From: Methanobacteriota archaeon
GTDB taxonomy: Archaea > Halobacteriota > Methanosarcinia > Methanosarcinales > Methanosarcinaceae
Reading direction: 5' to 3'
Assembly: GCA_016841265.1 (NCBI GenBank)
Contig: JAENZL010000003.1
Coordinates: 62,001-126,000 of the forward strand
Length of the DNA: 64,000 nucleotides
The first letter of the stretch is position 1; the number at the start of each line of letters is the position of its first letter. The position numbers and the translations under genes were made by a program. The notes under the pieces were generated by a model. It did not search any database, had not been told where the DNA came from, and was given only the letters and a program-made list of their open reading frames with translations. Of the stretch, positions 44,046 to 54,675 are shown one piece after another.

Positions 44046-46691
44046 ATGGCAAACGTCCCTCCGATTCCGAAAAGAATTTCTGCTATTAAGTTTGGCTTAA
44101 TGTCCCCGAAAGAAGTCCGGAAGATGAGTGCAACCCCTATCATCACGGCAGATACCTATGATGATGACGGGTTCCCCATTGACATGGGACTCATGGACAC
44201 GAAACTCGGGGTTATCGACCCTGGGCTTCGCTGTAAGACCTGTTCCGGGAGAGCTGGAGAATGCCCTGGACACTTCGGGCACATCGAACTTGTGGCTCCT
44301 GTTGTACACGTAGGGTTTAACAAGATCATTAGAAAGCTGCTCAGGGCATCCTGCCGGAAATGCAGCCGGATCCTGCTGGACCCCGCACAAAAACAGCATT
44401 TCATGGACCAGCTGACGGCTGTTGAAGAAATCGGGCACAGGCCTGATGACCTTATCAATGAGGTCTACAAGGAAGCAAGCAAAGTCAAGATTTGCCCCTA
44501 CTGTAATGAGGAGCAACTTGATATCAAGTTCGAAAAGCCCACCGAGTACCTTGAAAACGGGGAGAAACTTACCCCCACAGAGATCAGGGACCGCTTCGAA
44601 AACATTCCGGATGAGGACATCCGGGTCGTTGGGATGGACCCCAATAACGCAAGGCCCGAATGGATGATCCTCACCGTCTTGCCTGTCCCCCCGGTAACGG
44701 TGCGGCCTTCCATTACCCTGGAATCCGGGCAGCGCAGTGAAGACGACCTGACCCACAAGCTCGTGGACATTATCAGGATCAACCAGCGCTTCCAGGAAAA
44801 CAGGGAAGCAGGTGCCCCCCAGCTGATCATTGAAGACCTCTGGGAGCTTTTGCAATATCACGTTACTACCTTCTTTGATAACTCTGTCTCCGGGATTCCC
44901 CCGGCAAGGCACAGGTCTGGCAGGCCCTTAAAGACTCTCTCCCAGCGTCTGAAAGGAAAGGAAGGCAGGTTCAGGGGCAGTCTTTCGGGTAAGCGTGTAA
45001 ACTTCTCAGCCCGTACCGTGATTTCTCCTGACCCGAACCTGAGCATCAATGAGGTTGGGGTCCCGATCCCAATCGCAAGGATCCTTACAGTCCCTATAAT
45101 CGTAACTCCCAGGAACATTGAGCAACTCAAGGTTTATATCCTGAACGGGACTCTAATTCACCCCGGGGCAAACTACGTGTTCAGGCCCGATGGGCGGCGC
45201 ATTAAGGTTACTGAGATCAACAAGGAAGACCTGGCAGAGAAAATCGAGTATAGCTGGATGGTGGAACGCCAGCTAAAAGATGGGGACATCGTGCTTTTCA
45301 ACAGGCAGCCGTCCCTGCACAAGATGAGTATCATGGCTCATTCGGTCAAGGTGCTCCCGAATAAAACCTTCAGGCTCAACCCTGCCGTCTGTCCCCCTTA
45401 CAACGCTGACTTTGACGGGGACGAGATGAACATGCATGCCCTCCAGACCGAAGAGTCCAGGGCTGAGGCAAAGATCCTCATGAGGGTCCAGGAAAATATC
45501 CTCTCCCCGCGTTTCGGAGGTCCTATTATCGGTGGGATCCACGACCACATATCGGGGCTTTTCCTGCTGACCCGGTTTGAAAACCGCATCTCTGCAAAGG
45601 ACGCCTTCGACATCCTCCGGAAAGCGAAAGCGCATGAACTACCCGATCCGGCAAGCCACGATGAAAACGGGATACCTTACTGGACAGGTAAACAGATATT
45701 CAGCCAGATCCTGCCCGAATCCCTGAACATGGGATTCCCGGCCCAGGTCTGTTCGCACTGTGATGTCTGCCAGGAAGAAGAATGCCCGAACGACGCCTAT
45801 GTGGTAATACGCAACGGGAACCTCCTCAAAGGTACTATCGATGAAGCAGCCATAGGGGCTTTCAAAGGAAAAATCCAGGAAAGGATTATCAAGGATATCA
45901 GCAGCGAAGCCGGAGCCAAGTTTATAGACGACATGACCAAGCTTGCAATCCGGGCAATCATGCGGACTGGCCTTAGTTTCGGGATCGCCGACGAAGATAT
46001 CCCCAAGGAAGCAAGGATCCAGATCAACGAAGTCCTTGGCAAAGCTGAAGATGCTGTTCAAAACCTTATCAGGTCTTACGAGAACAAGGAACTCGAACCC
46101 CTCCCCGGAAGGACCCTGGACGAAACTATCGAGATGAGCATCATGCAAAAACTCGGTAAAGCCAGGGATGAGACCGGGAACATAGCAGACAGTCACATGG
46201 GGCTTGAGAACTCGGCAGTTATCATGGCCCGTTCGGGTGCCAGAGGTTCCATCCTGAACCTTACCCAGATGGCAGCCTGTGTGGGTCAGCAGGCAGTGCG
46301 TGGTGAGCGCATCCGCAGAGGATACGCTGGCAGGACCCTCCCTCACTTTGAAGCAGGGGACCTGGGTTCGGATGCCCACGGTTTCGTCAAGGCAAGTTAT
46401 AAGAGTGGGCTGAACCCCACTGAATATTTCTTCCACGCCATTGGTGGTAGGGAAGGGCTTGTGGACACTGCGGTCAGGACTTCCCAGTCAGGGTATCTCC
46501 AGCGCAGGCTTGTTAACGCCCTCCAGGACCTTGAAGTCCATTACGACCTTACGGTCAGGGACACTCGAGGTGTGGTTGTGCAGTTCAAGTACGGAGAAGA
46601 CGGGATCGACGCCACAAAGAGCGATTTTAGCAAACCCGATGCGATCCAGCGGATTATCCGCTCTGTTATGAACAAGGAGGCGGCTGAATGA
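44046..46691 (+). CDS. rpoA1: RNA polymerase subunit A' (split Rpb1, N-terminal part)
   Basis: 881 aa, largest RNAP subunit N-terminal part. N-terminal zinc site CKTCSGRAGECPGHFGHIEL; the catalytic Mg loop is YNADFDGDEMNMH (three aspartates). Also RFRGSLSGKRVNFSARTVIS and the clamp-region C-rich CSHCDVCQEEECP. Starts 14 bases after rpoB' stop; its stop overlaps the rpoA'' start (ATGA). Confidence 0.98.
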   Translation: MANVPPIPKRISAIKFGLMSPKEVRKMSATPIITADTYDDDGFPIDMGLMDTKLGVIDPGLRCKTCSGRAGECPGHFGHIELVAPVVHVGFNKIIRKLLRASCRKCSRILLDPAQKQHFMDQLTAVEEIGHRPDDLINEVYKEASKVKICPYCNEEQLDIKFEKPTEYLENGEKLTPTEIRDRFENIPDEDIRVVGMDPNNARPEWMILTVLPVPPVTVRPSITLESGQRSEDDLTHKLVDIIRINQRFQENREAGAPQLIIEDLWELLQYHVTTFFDNSVSGIPPARHRSGRPLKTLSQRLKGKEGRFRGSLSGKRVNFSARTVISPDPNLSINEVGVPIPIARILTVPIIVTPRNIEQLKVYILNGTLIHPGANYVFRPDGRRIKVTEINKEDLAEKIEYSWMVERQLKDGDIVLFNRQPSLHKMSIMAHSVKVLPNKTFRLNPAVCPPYNADFDGDEMNMHALQTEESRAEAKILMRVQENILSPRFGGPIIGGIHDHISGLFLLTRFENRISAKDAFDILRKAKAHELPDPASHDENGIPYWTGKQIFSQILPESLNMGFPAQVCSHCDVCQEEECPNDAYVVIRNGNLLKGTIDEAAIGAFKGKIQERIIKDISSEAGAKFIDDMTKLAIRAIMRTGLSFGIADEDIPKEARIQINEVLGKAEDAVQNLIRSYENKELEPLPGRTLDETIEMSIMQKLGKARDETGNIADSHMGLENSAVIMARSGARGSILNLTQMAACVGQQAVRGERIRRGYAGRTLPHFEAGDLGSDAHGFVKASYKSGLNPTEYFFHAIGGREGLVDTAVRTSQSGYLQRRLVNALQDLEVHYDLTVRDTRGVVVQFKYGEDGIDATKSDFSKPDAIQRIIRSVMNKEAAE

Positions 46692-47884
46692 GTATCAGCG
46701 AAACCACGATCGAAAGCATGACTAAAGACCTTCCTCTCCCTTCAAACATAATGAAGGGCCTCCGGAATGAAGCGCTCAATGCAGGCGTAAGCAAGAAGGA
46801 AATGGAAGAAATAATAGAGCAGGTCATGGAAGAATACGAAGAGTCATGCATTGAGCCCTGTGATGCCGCAGGGGTAGTTGCCGCCCAGTCCATAGGGGAA
46901 CCGGGTACCCAGATGACCATGCGTACCTTCCACTATGCGGGTGTGGCTGAAATTAATGTTACCCTGGGTCTGCCCCGCCTGATCGAAATCGTGGACGCTC
47001 GGAAGATCCCAAGCACTCCTATGATGACGATTGCCCTTTCCAAGGAAAATGCGGAAGATTTCGCTTACAACAGGGAGAAAACAAGAGCTCTTGCCTGGGA
47101 GATCGAAGCTACCAGGATCGACCATATCGCGGACGTGACCACTGACCTCTCCCAGATGAAACTCATCGTTGATATGCACGAAAAGGCCATGGAAGGCAGG
47201 AATATTACCATCGAGCAGATCAAGGAGAAGTTCAGCGAAGAACTGAACGTAATGGTAAGTATCTCCCCGGATATCGATAACCAGATCATTATAACCCCCA
47301 ACGAGCCTTCCTACAGGGAACTCCTCCAGCTTGCAAAGAACATCCACAACGTCACCCTGAAAGGGATCGAGGGGATCAAGAGGGTTGTTGTCAGGAAAGA
47401 AGGGGAAGAGTATACCCTTTATACCGAAGGGTCGGCTCTTCGTGATGTACTTCAGTTCGAAGGCGTGGACAGGACGAGGACCAGCACCAACAACATCAAC
47501 GAGATTTATGAGGTGCTGGGGGTCGAGGCCGCCAGGAATTCGATCATTAAGGAGGCCACTGACACCCTCAGGGAACAGGGGCTTACCGTGGACATTCGCC
47601 ACATCATGCTGGTGTCTGACCTTATGACCTGTGACGGGGAAGTGAAACAGATAGGAAGGCATGGTATTTCCGGTGAAAAGGCCAGTGTTTTTGCACGTGC
47701 GGCTTTTGAAGTTACGGTCAGCCACCTGCTGGACGCCGGGATGCGCGGGGACGTGGACCAACTCAAAGGTGTTTCTGAAAACATCATTGTCGGCCAGCCT
47801 ATCCGGATGGGTACCGGAGATGTCCACCTGGTCAGTAGAAAGAAGAATGATAAAATTGAATTTGAAGACGAATGCGGGGTCTAA
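46688..47884 (+). CDS. rpoA2: RNA polymerase subunit A'' (split Rpb1, C-terminal part)
   Basis: 398 aa, C-terminal part of Rpb1 with the trigger loop region (VAAQSIGEPGTQMTMRTFHY, conserved). ATG overlaps the rpoA' stop by 4 bases (ATGA), implying translational coupling. Contains VRKEGEEYTLYTEGSAL and TCDGEVKQIGRHGISGEKASV near the end. No intein in either half. Confidence 0.98.
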   Translation: MSISETTIESMTKDLPLPSNIMKGLRNEALNAGVSKKEMEEIIEQVMEEYEESCIEPCDAAGVVAAQSIGEPGTQMTMRTFHYAGVAEINVTLGLPRLIEIVDARKIPSTPMMTIALSKENAEDFAYNREKTRALAWEIEATRIDHIADVTTDLSQMKLIVDMHEKAMEGRNITIEQIKEKFSEELNVMVSISPDIDNQIIITPNEPSYRELLQLAKNIHNVTLKGIEGIKRVVVRKEGEEYTLYTEGSALRDVLQFEGVDRTRTSTNNINEIYEVLGVEAARNSIIKEATDTLREQGLTVDIRHIMLVSDLMTCDGEVKQIGRHGISGEKASVFARAAFEVTVSHLLDAGMRGDVDQLKGVSENIIVGQPIRMGTGDVHLVSRKKNDKIEFEDECGV

Positions 47885-48094
47885 AGGGGCCAAAAGCCCG
47901 GATTCCCCTTCGTAAAACCTTTAGATTACCAATTCAATACCTGATACTAATATGATTCCTGTATCAAGTCGGGTAGCCCATAACCAGAAAATAGATATAA
48001 GGAATCAAGTATTAAGAGTACCAGATATTCACCGAGCTTGGAAATCTTTATTGAGAATGAGATCGAGTAGACGAGCTAATCTGAGATAGAGTTG

Positions 48095-48391
48095 ATGAAA
48101 ATGAAGATTAATGTTGATAAATCCCTGATTAAGGCTGTGAAAACAGGAACGGTTATCATTGGAAGCAACCTGACCATCGATGCAGCGGTAGATGGCAGAG
48201 CAAAAATGGTAGTGCTTGCATCAAACTGTCCTGAAAGCGTAAAGAAGAAACTCCAGACTACAAATGTCCCTATTCTCGAATACGGCGGCACCAGTGTAGA
48301 ACTGGGACCTGTCTGCGGAAAGCCCTTCACGATTGCCGCAATGGCAATCCTTGATGCAGGAGAATCCGATATCCTGGCAGTTACAGCCTGA
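48095..48391 (+). CDS. rpl30e: Ribosomal protein L30e
   Basis: 98 aa from ATG 48095 (TTG 48092 and ATG 48101 are alternatives). Belongs to the L7Ae/L30e kink-turn binding fold: [21 protein letters not shown], then [17 protein letters not shown] and [19 protein letters not shown]. Always found between rpoA'' and nusA in archaea. A 210-base spacer from rpoA'' may carry its own promoter. Confidence 0.95.
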   Translation: MKMKINVDKSLIKAVKTGTVIIGSNLTIDAAVDGRAKMVVLASNCPESVKKKLQTTNVPILEYGGTSVELGPVCGKPFTIAAMAILDAGESDILAVTA

Positions 48392-48410
48392 TAAAAGGAG
48401 TTGCAGCGTT

Positions 48411-48836
48411 TTGGGTGAAATAAAACTTACGGCGAACACCATCCAGTACATTGCACTATTTGAAAATATGACTCGGGCCAAAATCCTCGACTGCATCATA
48501 GAAGATGAACGGCTCGTGTGCGTCGTAAAGCAGGGCGACATGGGACTTGCCATAGGCAAGAGCGGCGAAAATATCAACCGCGTTAAAAAAGCCCTGGATA
48601 AGCCCATTGAACTTGTGGAATACTCAGAGGACCAGGTCACATTTATAAAGAACGCGTTCGGGCCCGTATCCGTCAGTTCTGTAAACATTGTAAACAAAAA
48701 TGGTAAGCGATTAGCTTATGTAGAGGTACCCAATAAGGAGAAGGGGCTTGCCATAGGTCGCAGCGGCAGAAACATTGAAAAAGTTAAAATGCTTGCTCGC
48801 CGCCACCATGATATTGACGATGTAATCCTGCAGTAA
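48411..48836 (+). CDS. nusA: NusA-like transcription factor (two KH domains)
   Basis: 141 aa. Archaeal NusA keeps only the two KH RNA-binding domains; both GXXG-type loops are seen (AIGKSGENINRVKK and AIGRSGRNIEKVKM). TTG start at 48411 with AAAGGAG about 10 bases before it; longer upstream ORF extension overlaps rpl30e and is not coding. Role: transcription elongation or termination; position in the operon is conserved. Confidence 0.95.
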   Translation: MGEIKLTANTIQYIALFENMTRAKILDCIIEDERLVCVVKQGDMGLAIGKSGENINRVKKALDKPIELVEYSEDQVTFIKNAFGPVSVSSVNIVNKNGKRLAYVEVPNKEKGLAIGRSGRNIEKVKMLARRHHDIDDVILQ

Positions 48837-48963
48837 TCCACATTAAATATTCAGAACATAAATTTTCAGTTTACTTTGATCATTTCAACCGGCGTTGAGG
48901 ACAAATTTCGGCACAATTACTTTTGAAGGAAAATTAAATAAATCATTTAAATTCGGAGATTAA

Positions 48964-49395
<432 letters not shown>

Positions 49396-49401
49396 TTGGT
49401 T

Positions 49402-49962
49402 TTGTACAAGATTTTCGGCAAATGGGACTCTTCTGAAGTAGAGATCAAAGACCCCGGGATCAAGCGCTATGTGGGCCTTACTCCGGTCATTGTCCCTCAC
49501 AGCAGCGGAAGGCACGCAAGGCAGCAGTTTAACAAGTCTGATATTTCAATCGTTGAGCGCCTTGTCAACAACATCATGAGGTCAGAGCGAAACACCGGCA
49601 AAAAGCAGATGACTCTCAAGATCGTAGAAGAAGCCTTTGATATTATTAACAAGAAGACCCAGCAGAACCCTATCCAGGTTCTTGTGGACGCCATTGGCAA
49701 CGCAGGCCCCAGGGAAGAAGTTGTGAGGCTCAAGTACGGTGGTATTTCCGTGCCAAAAGCAGTGGACACTGCTCCACAGAGACGTGTTGACACGGCTCTT
49801 CGCTACATCAGCATGGGCACAAAAAATGCTTCTTTCAAGTCCAAGCGCTCGGCCGCAGAATGCCTGGCTTCCGAAATCATAGGAGCCGCAAACCGTGATG
49901 CAAAGTGCTTCTCCATCAACAGGAAGGACGCAAAGGAAAGAGTTTCAAAGGCAGCCCGTTAA
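49402..49962 (+). CDS. rps7: Ribosomal protein S7
   Basis: 186 aa from the TTG at 49402 ([17 protein letters not shown]). The in-frame TTG at 49396 directly touches the rps12 stop and lies inside the GAGGAGATGA binding site, so the later TTG is preferred. Motifs: [39 protein letters not shown] and [17 protein letters not shown]. Organises the 30S head. Confidence 0.95.
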   Translation: MYKIFGKWDSSEVEIKDPGIKRYVGLTPVIVPHSSGRHARQQFNKSDISIVERLVNNIMRSERNTGKKQMTLKIVEEAFDIINKKTQQNPIQVLVDAIGNAGPREEVVRLKYGGISVPKAVDTAPQRRVDTALRYISMGTKNASFKSKRSAAECLASEIIGAANRDAKCFSINRKDAKERVSKAAR

Positions 49963-50042
49963 TCATTTCATCGGGGTTGCCCCGATTTTCATATTTATCT
50001 ATTTAAACTAAATTCAAATATCTGTTTACAAAAGGTATTAGC

Positions 50043-52235
50043 ATGGGACGAAGGAAGAAGATGGTCGAGCGTGTAACAACGCTTATGGCTGATCCCGAAA
50101 GGATCAGGAATATCGGGATTGTTGCACATATCGACCATGGTAAAACAACATTAAGTGACAACTTGCTGGCAGGCGCAGGCATGATTTCCAAGGAACTTGC
50201 CGGCAGACAGTTATTCATGGATTCCGACGAGGAAGAACAGCAGCGCGGAATCACCATTGATTCATCCAACGTATCAATGGTTCACACTTACCAGGAAGAA
50301 GACTACCTGATCAACCTGATCGACACTCCGGGGCACGTTGACTTCGGTGGGGACGTTACACGTGCCATGAGAGCCGTGGACGGCGCTGTGGTGGTCGTGG
50401 ACGCCGTAGAAGGCACCATGCCCCAGACCGAAACCGTGCTGAGGCAGGCCCTCAGGGAACACGTAAAACCTGTACTCTTCATCAACAAGGTTGACAGGCT
50501 CATCAACGAGCTGCAGGTGGACTCCCAGGAAATGCAGGTCCGTCTCGGAAAGCTCATCGATCACGTTAACAAGCTGATCAAGAGCATGAATGAGGAGAAG
50601 TTCAAGGCAGGCTGGAGGGTCGACGCAGCAAACGGGACCGTAGCCTTCGGATCAGCTCTTTACAACTGGGCCATCAGCGTGCCCATGATGAAGAAGACCG
50701 GGATCTCCTTTAAGGACGTCTATGATTACTGTAAGGCTGAGGACATGAAAGCCCTGGCAGATAATTGCCCCTTGCACGAGGCCGTCCTTGACATGGTAAT
50801 CCGCTACCTTCCAAATCCGATTGAAGCCCAGAAAGACAGGGTAAATGTCATCTGGCACGGAGATAGAAGTTCCCTAATCGGGAAGTCCATGGCAGAGGCG
50901 GATGCGGACGGAGACCTTGCCTTTATGGTAACGGACATTTCCATGGACCCCCATGCAGGAGAAGTAGCAACCGGAAGGCTCTTTAGCGGTTCTTTCTATC
51001 GTGGGCTTGAAGTCTACACCTCAGGCACTGCCAAGAAAAGCAGGGTCCAGCAGGTAGGAATCTTTATGGGCCCCGAAAGGCTCGAAGTGGAAAGGATCCC
51101 TGCAGGAAACATTGCAGCAGTTACGGGCCTGAAAGAGGCGTTCGTCGGTTCCACTGTTACCACCCTTGACGGCATGATCCCCTTTGAGAGCATCAGGCAC
51201 GTCAGCGAGCCTGTGGTGACCGTGGCCGTGGAAGCCAAGCACACAAAGGACCTTCCCAAGCTCGTGGAAGTCCTCAGGCAGGTCGCAAAGGAAGACCCTA
51301 CCCTCCAGATCACTCTTGACGAGGAAACCGGAGAACACTTGATGGCAGGGATGGGAGAACTCCACCTCGAAGTCATCGGTCACAGGATCGAAAGGGACAA
51401 GAACGTGGAAATCACGACCAGTCAGCCCATTGTGGTTTACAGGGAAACCATCAAGCAGAGAACCGAACCCGTGGAAGGAAAGTCCCCGAACAGGCACAAC
51501 AGGTTCTATATCTATGTGGAGCCTCTTGATGACGCCACTGTCGAGCTGATCAAGTCCGGCGACATTTCCATGCGCATGCCCGAACTCGAACGCAGGGAGA
51601 AGCTCATGGCTGTCGGCATGGAAAAGGACCAGGCAAAGAAAATTGCCGGAATCTACGGTTCAAACATCTTCATCGACATGACCAAGGGTATCCAGTACCT
51701 GAATGAAACCATGGAACTGGTGCTTGACGGGTTTGAAGAAGTCATGAAGGCAGGCCCGCTTTCCAGAGAACCTGTGGCAAATGTAAAATGTGTGCTTGTG
51801 GACGCAAAACTCCACGAAGACGCAATCCACAGGGGCCCTGCTCAGATCATCCCGGCTTCCAGACAGGCCATCCAGGCAAGTTTGCTTCTGGCAGAAGACA
51901 GCTTACTCGAGCCCTACCAGAAGGTCTTTGTCCAGGTCCCCCAGCTTAACATGGGCGGAGCTACCAAGGAACTGCAGGGCCGCCGCGGCTTGATCATGAA
52001 CATGACCACCGAAGGTGACCTGGCTATTATCGAGTCCAGAGTGCCTGTGGCCGAGTTGTTCGGGTTCGCCGGGGAAATCAGGTCTGCAACCGAAGGGCGT
52101 GCCATGTGGAGCACGGAGTTCGGAGGCTTTGAGATTGTACCGACTAACATTATGATAGAAATCGTGGCTCAGATCAGGGAAAGGAAAGGTCTGAAGAAGG
52201 AACTTCCAAAGGCCACTGATTTCCTTGGAATGTGA
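50043..52235 (+). CDS. Translation elongation factor 2
   Basis: 730 aa translocase GTPase. G1 [15 protein letters not shown]2/G3 region RGITIDSS and [13 protein letters not shown]4 NKVD. Domain IV tip histidine region ([17 protein letters not shown]) includes the diphthamide-site loop typical of archaeal EF-2 (HRGPAQIIP). Full length. AAGGTATTAGC precedes the ATG; promoter-like ATTTATCTATTTAAAC upstream (about 49993-50008). Confidence 0.98.
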   Translation: MGRRKKMVERVTTLMADPERIRNIGIVAHIDHGKTTLSDNLLAGAGMISKELAGRQLFMDSDEEEQQRGITIDSSNVSMVHTYQEEDYLINLIDTPGHVDFGGDVTRAMRAVDGAVVVVDAVEGTMPQTETVLRQALREHVKPVLFINKVDRLINELQVDSQEMQVRLGKLIDHVNKLIKSMNEEKFKAGWRVDAANGTVAFGSALYNWAISVPMMKKTGISFKDVYDYCKAEDMKALADNCPLHEAVLDMVIRYLPNPIEAQKDRVNVIWHGDRSSLIGKSMAEADADGDLAFMVTDISMDPHAGEVATGRLFSGSFYRGLEVYTSGTAKKSRVQQVGIFMGPERLEVERIPAGNIAAVTGLKEAFVGSTVTTLDGMIPFESIRHVSEPVVTVAVEAKHTKDLPKLVEVLRQVAKEDPTLQITLDEETGEHLMAGMGELHLEVIGHRIERDKNVEITTSQPIVVYRETIKQRTEPVEGKSPNRHNRFYIYVEPLDDATVELIKSGDISMRMPELERREKLMAVGMEKDQAKKIAGIYGSNIFIDMTKGIQYLNETMELVLDGFEEVMKAGPLSREPVANVKCVLVDAKLHEDAIHRGPAQIIPASRQAIQASLLLAEDSLLEPYQKVFVQVPQLNMGGATKELQGRRGLIMNMTTEGDLAIIESRVPVAELFGFAGEIRSATEGRAMWSTEFGGFEIVPTNIMIEIVAQIRERKGLKKELPKATDFLGM

Positions 52236-52420
52236 AGCGGAATTTATTCCGCTTTTCCCCTCTTTAAGGAGAAAGCTTTAAACCGAAGTATGTCTATAAT
52301 GGGGGAAAAACATTCCACGCAACTGGCATTTCACAAAGATCCCGCTATAATCAAGAGTGACGTTAATATAGTAATTACATGATATAGCAATGAAACTCAT
52401 CCATTACAGGAGAATTTAAT

Positions 52421-53689
52421 ATGGCAGCAGAAAAACCACACCTGAACTTAGCAGTCATTGGTCACATTGACCACGGAAAGTCCACCCTTGTAGGTCGCTT
52501 AATGTATGAAGCCGGCGCTGTTCCGGCCCACGTTATCGAGAAGTACAAGGCAGAAGCAAAAGAGAAGGGTAAGGAATCCTTCGCATTCGCATGGGTCATG
52601 GACTCTCTTAAGGAAGAGCGTGAAAGAGGTATCACAATCGATATCGCTCACAAGAGATTCGACACCGCCAAGTACTACTTTACAGTCGTGGACTGCCCAG
52701 GCCACCGTGACTTTGTCAAGAACATGATCACCGGTGCCTCCCAGGCAGATGCCGCAATCCTTGTGGTAGCAGCTCCTGATGGTGTAATGGCCCAGACCAG
52801 GGAACACATCTTCCTTTCAAGGACCCTCGGTATCAACCAGCTTATTGTCGCCGTGAACAAGATGGACGCAGCGAACTATAGCGAAGAAAGGTACAAGGAA
52901 GTCGTGGCCCAGGTTTCCGAGCTTCTCAAGATGATCGGCTTCAAGCCAAAGGACATTCCTTTCATCCCCACCTCTGCTTTCGAAGGCGACAACATCACAA
53001 AGGCAAGTGAGAACACACCCTGGTACAAGGGTTCCTCAATCATGCAGGCCCTCGACGAGCTCAAGACGCCTGAAAAGCCGGACACCCTCCCACTCAGGAT
53101 TCCTGTAGAAGACGCATACACCATCTCCGGTATCGGTACCGTGCCTGTAGGCAGAGTCGAGACCGGTGTCATGAAGAAGGGCGACAAGGTCGTCTTCATG
53201 CCTGGAGGGGTAGAAGGAGAAGTCAAGTCCATCGAGATGCACCACGAAGAAATTCCGCAGGCAGTCCCCGGTGACAACATCGGCTGGAACGTCCGTGGTA
53301 TCGGTAAGAGCGACGTCCGCAGAGGAGACGTTTGTGGTCTCGTGAGCAACCCTCCAACCGTCGCTGACGAGTTCGTAGGGCAGATCGTGGTTCTCCAGCA
53401 CCCATCCGCAATCACTGCAGGATACACTCCTGTGTTCCACGCCCACACTTCCCAGACCGCATGCCAGCTGATTTCTCTTGACAAGAAGCTGGACCCCAAG
53501 ACCGGGCAGGTTAAGGAAGAGAACCCGACCTTCATCAAGGCCGGAGACGCAGCAATCGTCACAATCAAGCCGACAAAGCCGATGGTCATGGAGCCTGTAA
53601 AGGAAATTCCGCAGCTCGGCAGATTTGCCATCCGCGACATGGGTATGACCATTGCCGCCGGAATGTGCATGAGTGTTAAGCAGAAATAA
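52421..53689 (+). CDS. tuf: Translation elongation factor 1-alpha
   Basis: 422 aa, carries aminoacyl-tRNA to the ribosome. GTPase motifs [43 protein letters not shown]; domains II and III are complete ([34 protein letters not shown]). AGGAGAATTTAAT before the ATG. T-run after the stop (53700-53713) precedes rps10. Confidence 0.98.
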   Translation: MAAEKPHLNLAVIGHIDHGKSTLVGRLMYEAGAVPAHVIEKYKAEAKEKGKESFAFAWVMDSLKEERERGITIDIAHKRFDTAKYYFTVVDCPGHRDFVKNMITGASQADAAILVVAAPDGVMAQTREHIFLSRTLGINQLIVAVNKMDAANYSEERYKEVVAQVSELLKMIGFKPKDIPFIPTSAFEGDNITKASENTPWYKGSSIMQALDELKTPEKPDTLPLRIPVEDAYTISGIGTVPVGRVETGVMKKGDKVVFMPGGVEGEVKSIEMHHEEIPQAVPGDNIGWNVRGIGKSDVRRGDVCGLVSNPPTVADEFVGQIVVLQHPSAITAGYTPVFHAHTSQTACQLISLDKKLDPKTGQVKEENPTFIKAGDAAIVTIKPTKPMVMEPVKEIPQLGRFAIRDMGMTIAAGMCMSVKQK

Positions 53690-53715
53690 ACACTCTCCTT
53701 TTTTTATTTTTGTAA

Positions 53716-54036
<321 letters not shown>

Positions 54037-54237
54037 TGTGAAAAGATCCAGGTTACAGAACTCTTCTGTAACTGGACTTACAAACTCCTTTTCACCTTCC
54101 ATTATTTTAGGAACCTTTCATCAATCTTTATATCAATTTTCAAATAGTTCCCGGCGGCTGCATATGGATTTTTCCAGCACGCCGGAAAACTTAGCACTAT
54201 TTTTCAGTACCGTTTATTCAGTCATTTTTCAATCGCT

Positions 54238-54291
54238 CAACCACTCTTTTTCGTTCAACCACTCTTTTTCGTTCAACCACTCTTTTTGAAA
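54238..54291. repeat. 18-bp tandem repeat, three copies
   Basis: CAACCACTCTTTTTCGTT at 54238, 54256 and 54274 (last copy ends GAAA), in the region after rps10. Nothing else coding is seen between 54037 and 54327. Confidence 0.9.
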
Positions 54292-54327
54292 GATTCATCG
54301 GTTATTTTAGGAACCGGTTAAAATACC

Positions 54328-54470
54328 TTAAAACCGCCTTTGCACCCTGTATGAAACTGTGTTTGCGCCCTTTGCCGGGACCGTTACCCTGAATTCAACG
54401 GTGAAGGCATCGATTTTTTCGTACTCATCGGAACTTTCCAGGATTTCCCACTGCCCGAAGAGCTGTTCCA
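54328..54470 (-). pseudogene. C-terminal fragment of a DUF4139 gene
   Basis: About 46 codons on the minus strand that duplicate the 3' end of the neighbouring DUF4139 gene (compare 54676-54820) with a few substitutions and no frame change, ending RRF-stop. The left end in gene sense is cut exactly at 54470/54471, where copy C of the two-hairpin element begins. So the remainder of this gene copy is missing. Confidence 0.85.
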
Positions 54471-54530
54471 GCAGAGTTGCGGCTCTGCAGTGCGCGGTCC
54501 GTTTCGCTCGCTTTGCTCGCTCAAGCGGAC
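54471..54530 (+). repeat. Two-hairpin dispersed element, copy C
   Basis: Hairpin 1 GCAGAG-TTGCGG-CTCTGC (54471-54488), spacer AGTGCGCG, hairpin 2 GTCCGTTT...AAGCGGAC (54497-54530) with an 18-base GCTCGC-rich loop. Adjoins the truncated DUF4139 fragment. From 54531 to 54675 no gene is seen. Confidence 0.75.
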
Positions 54531-54675
54531 TTAATTGTTGCTTACTTTTTCTCAGTGCCCGGTTAATTGGAGAGTTATGGTTTGTGGCATTCAGTGCTTT
54601 CCATTGTTCACCCGGGCATTAGGATTTACTTATTTTTCATTCCATGCTACACATTTCTTTTTTATCGGTCATTCA

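Noticed and set aside
48333-48410. Longer NusA start
   Set aside because: It would overlap rpl30e in another frame, while TTG 48411 has a good binding site and gives the family N-terminus.
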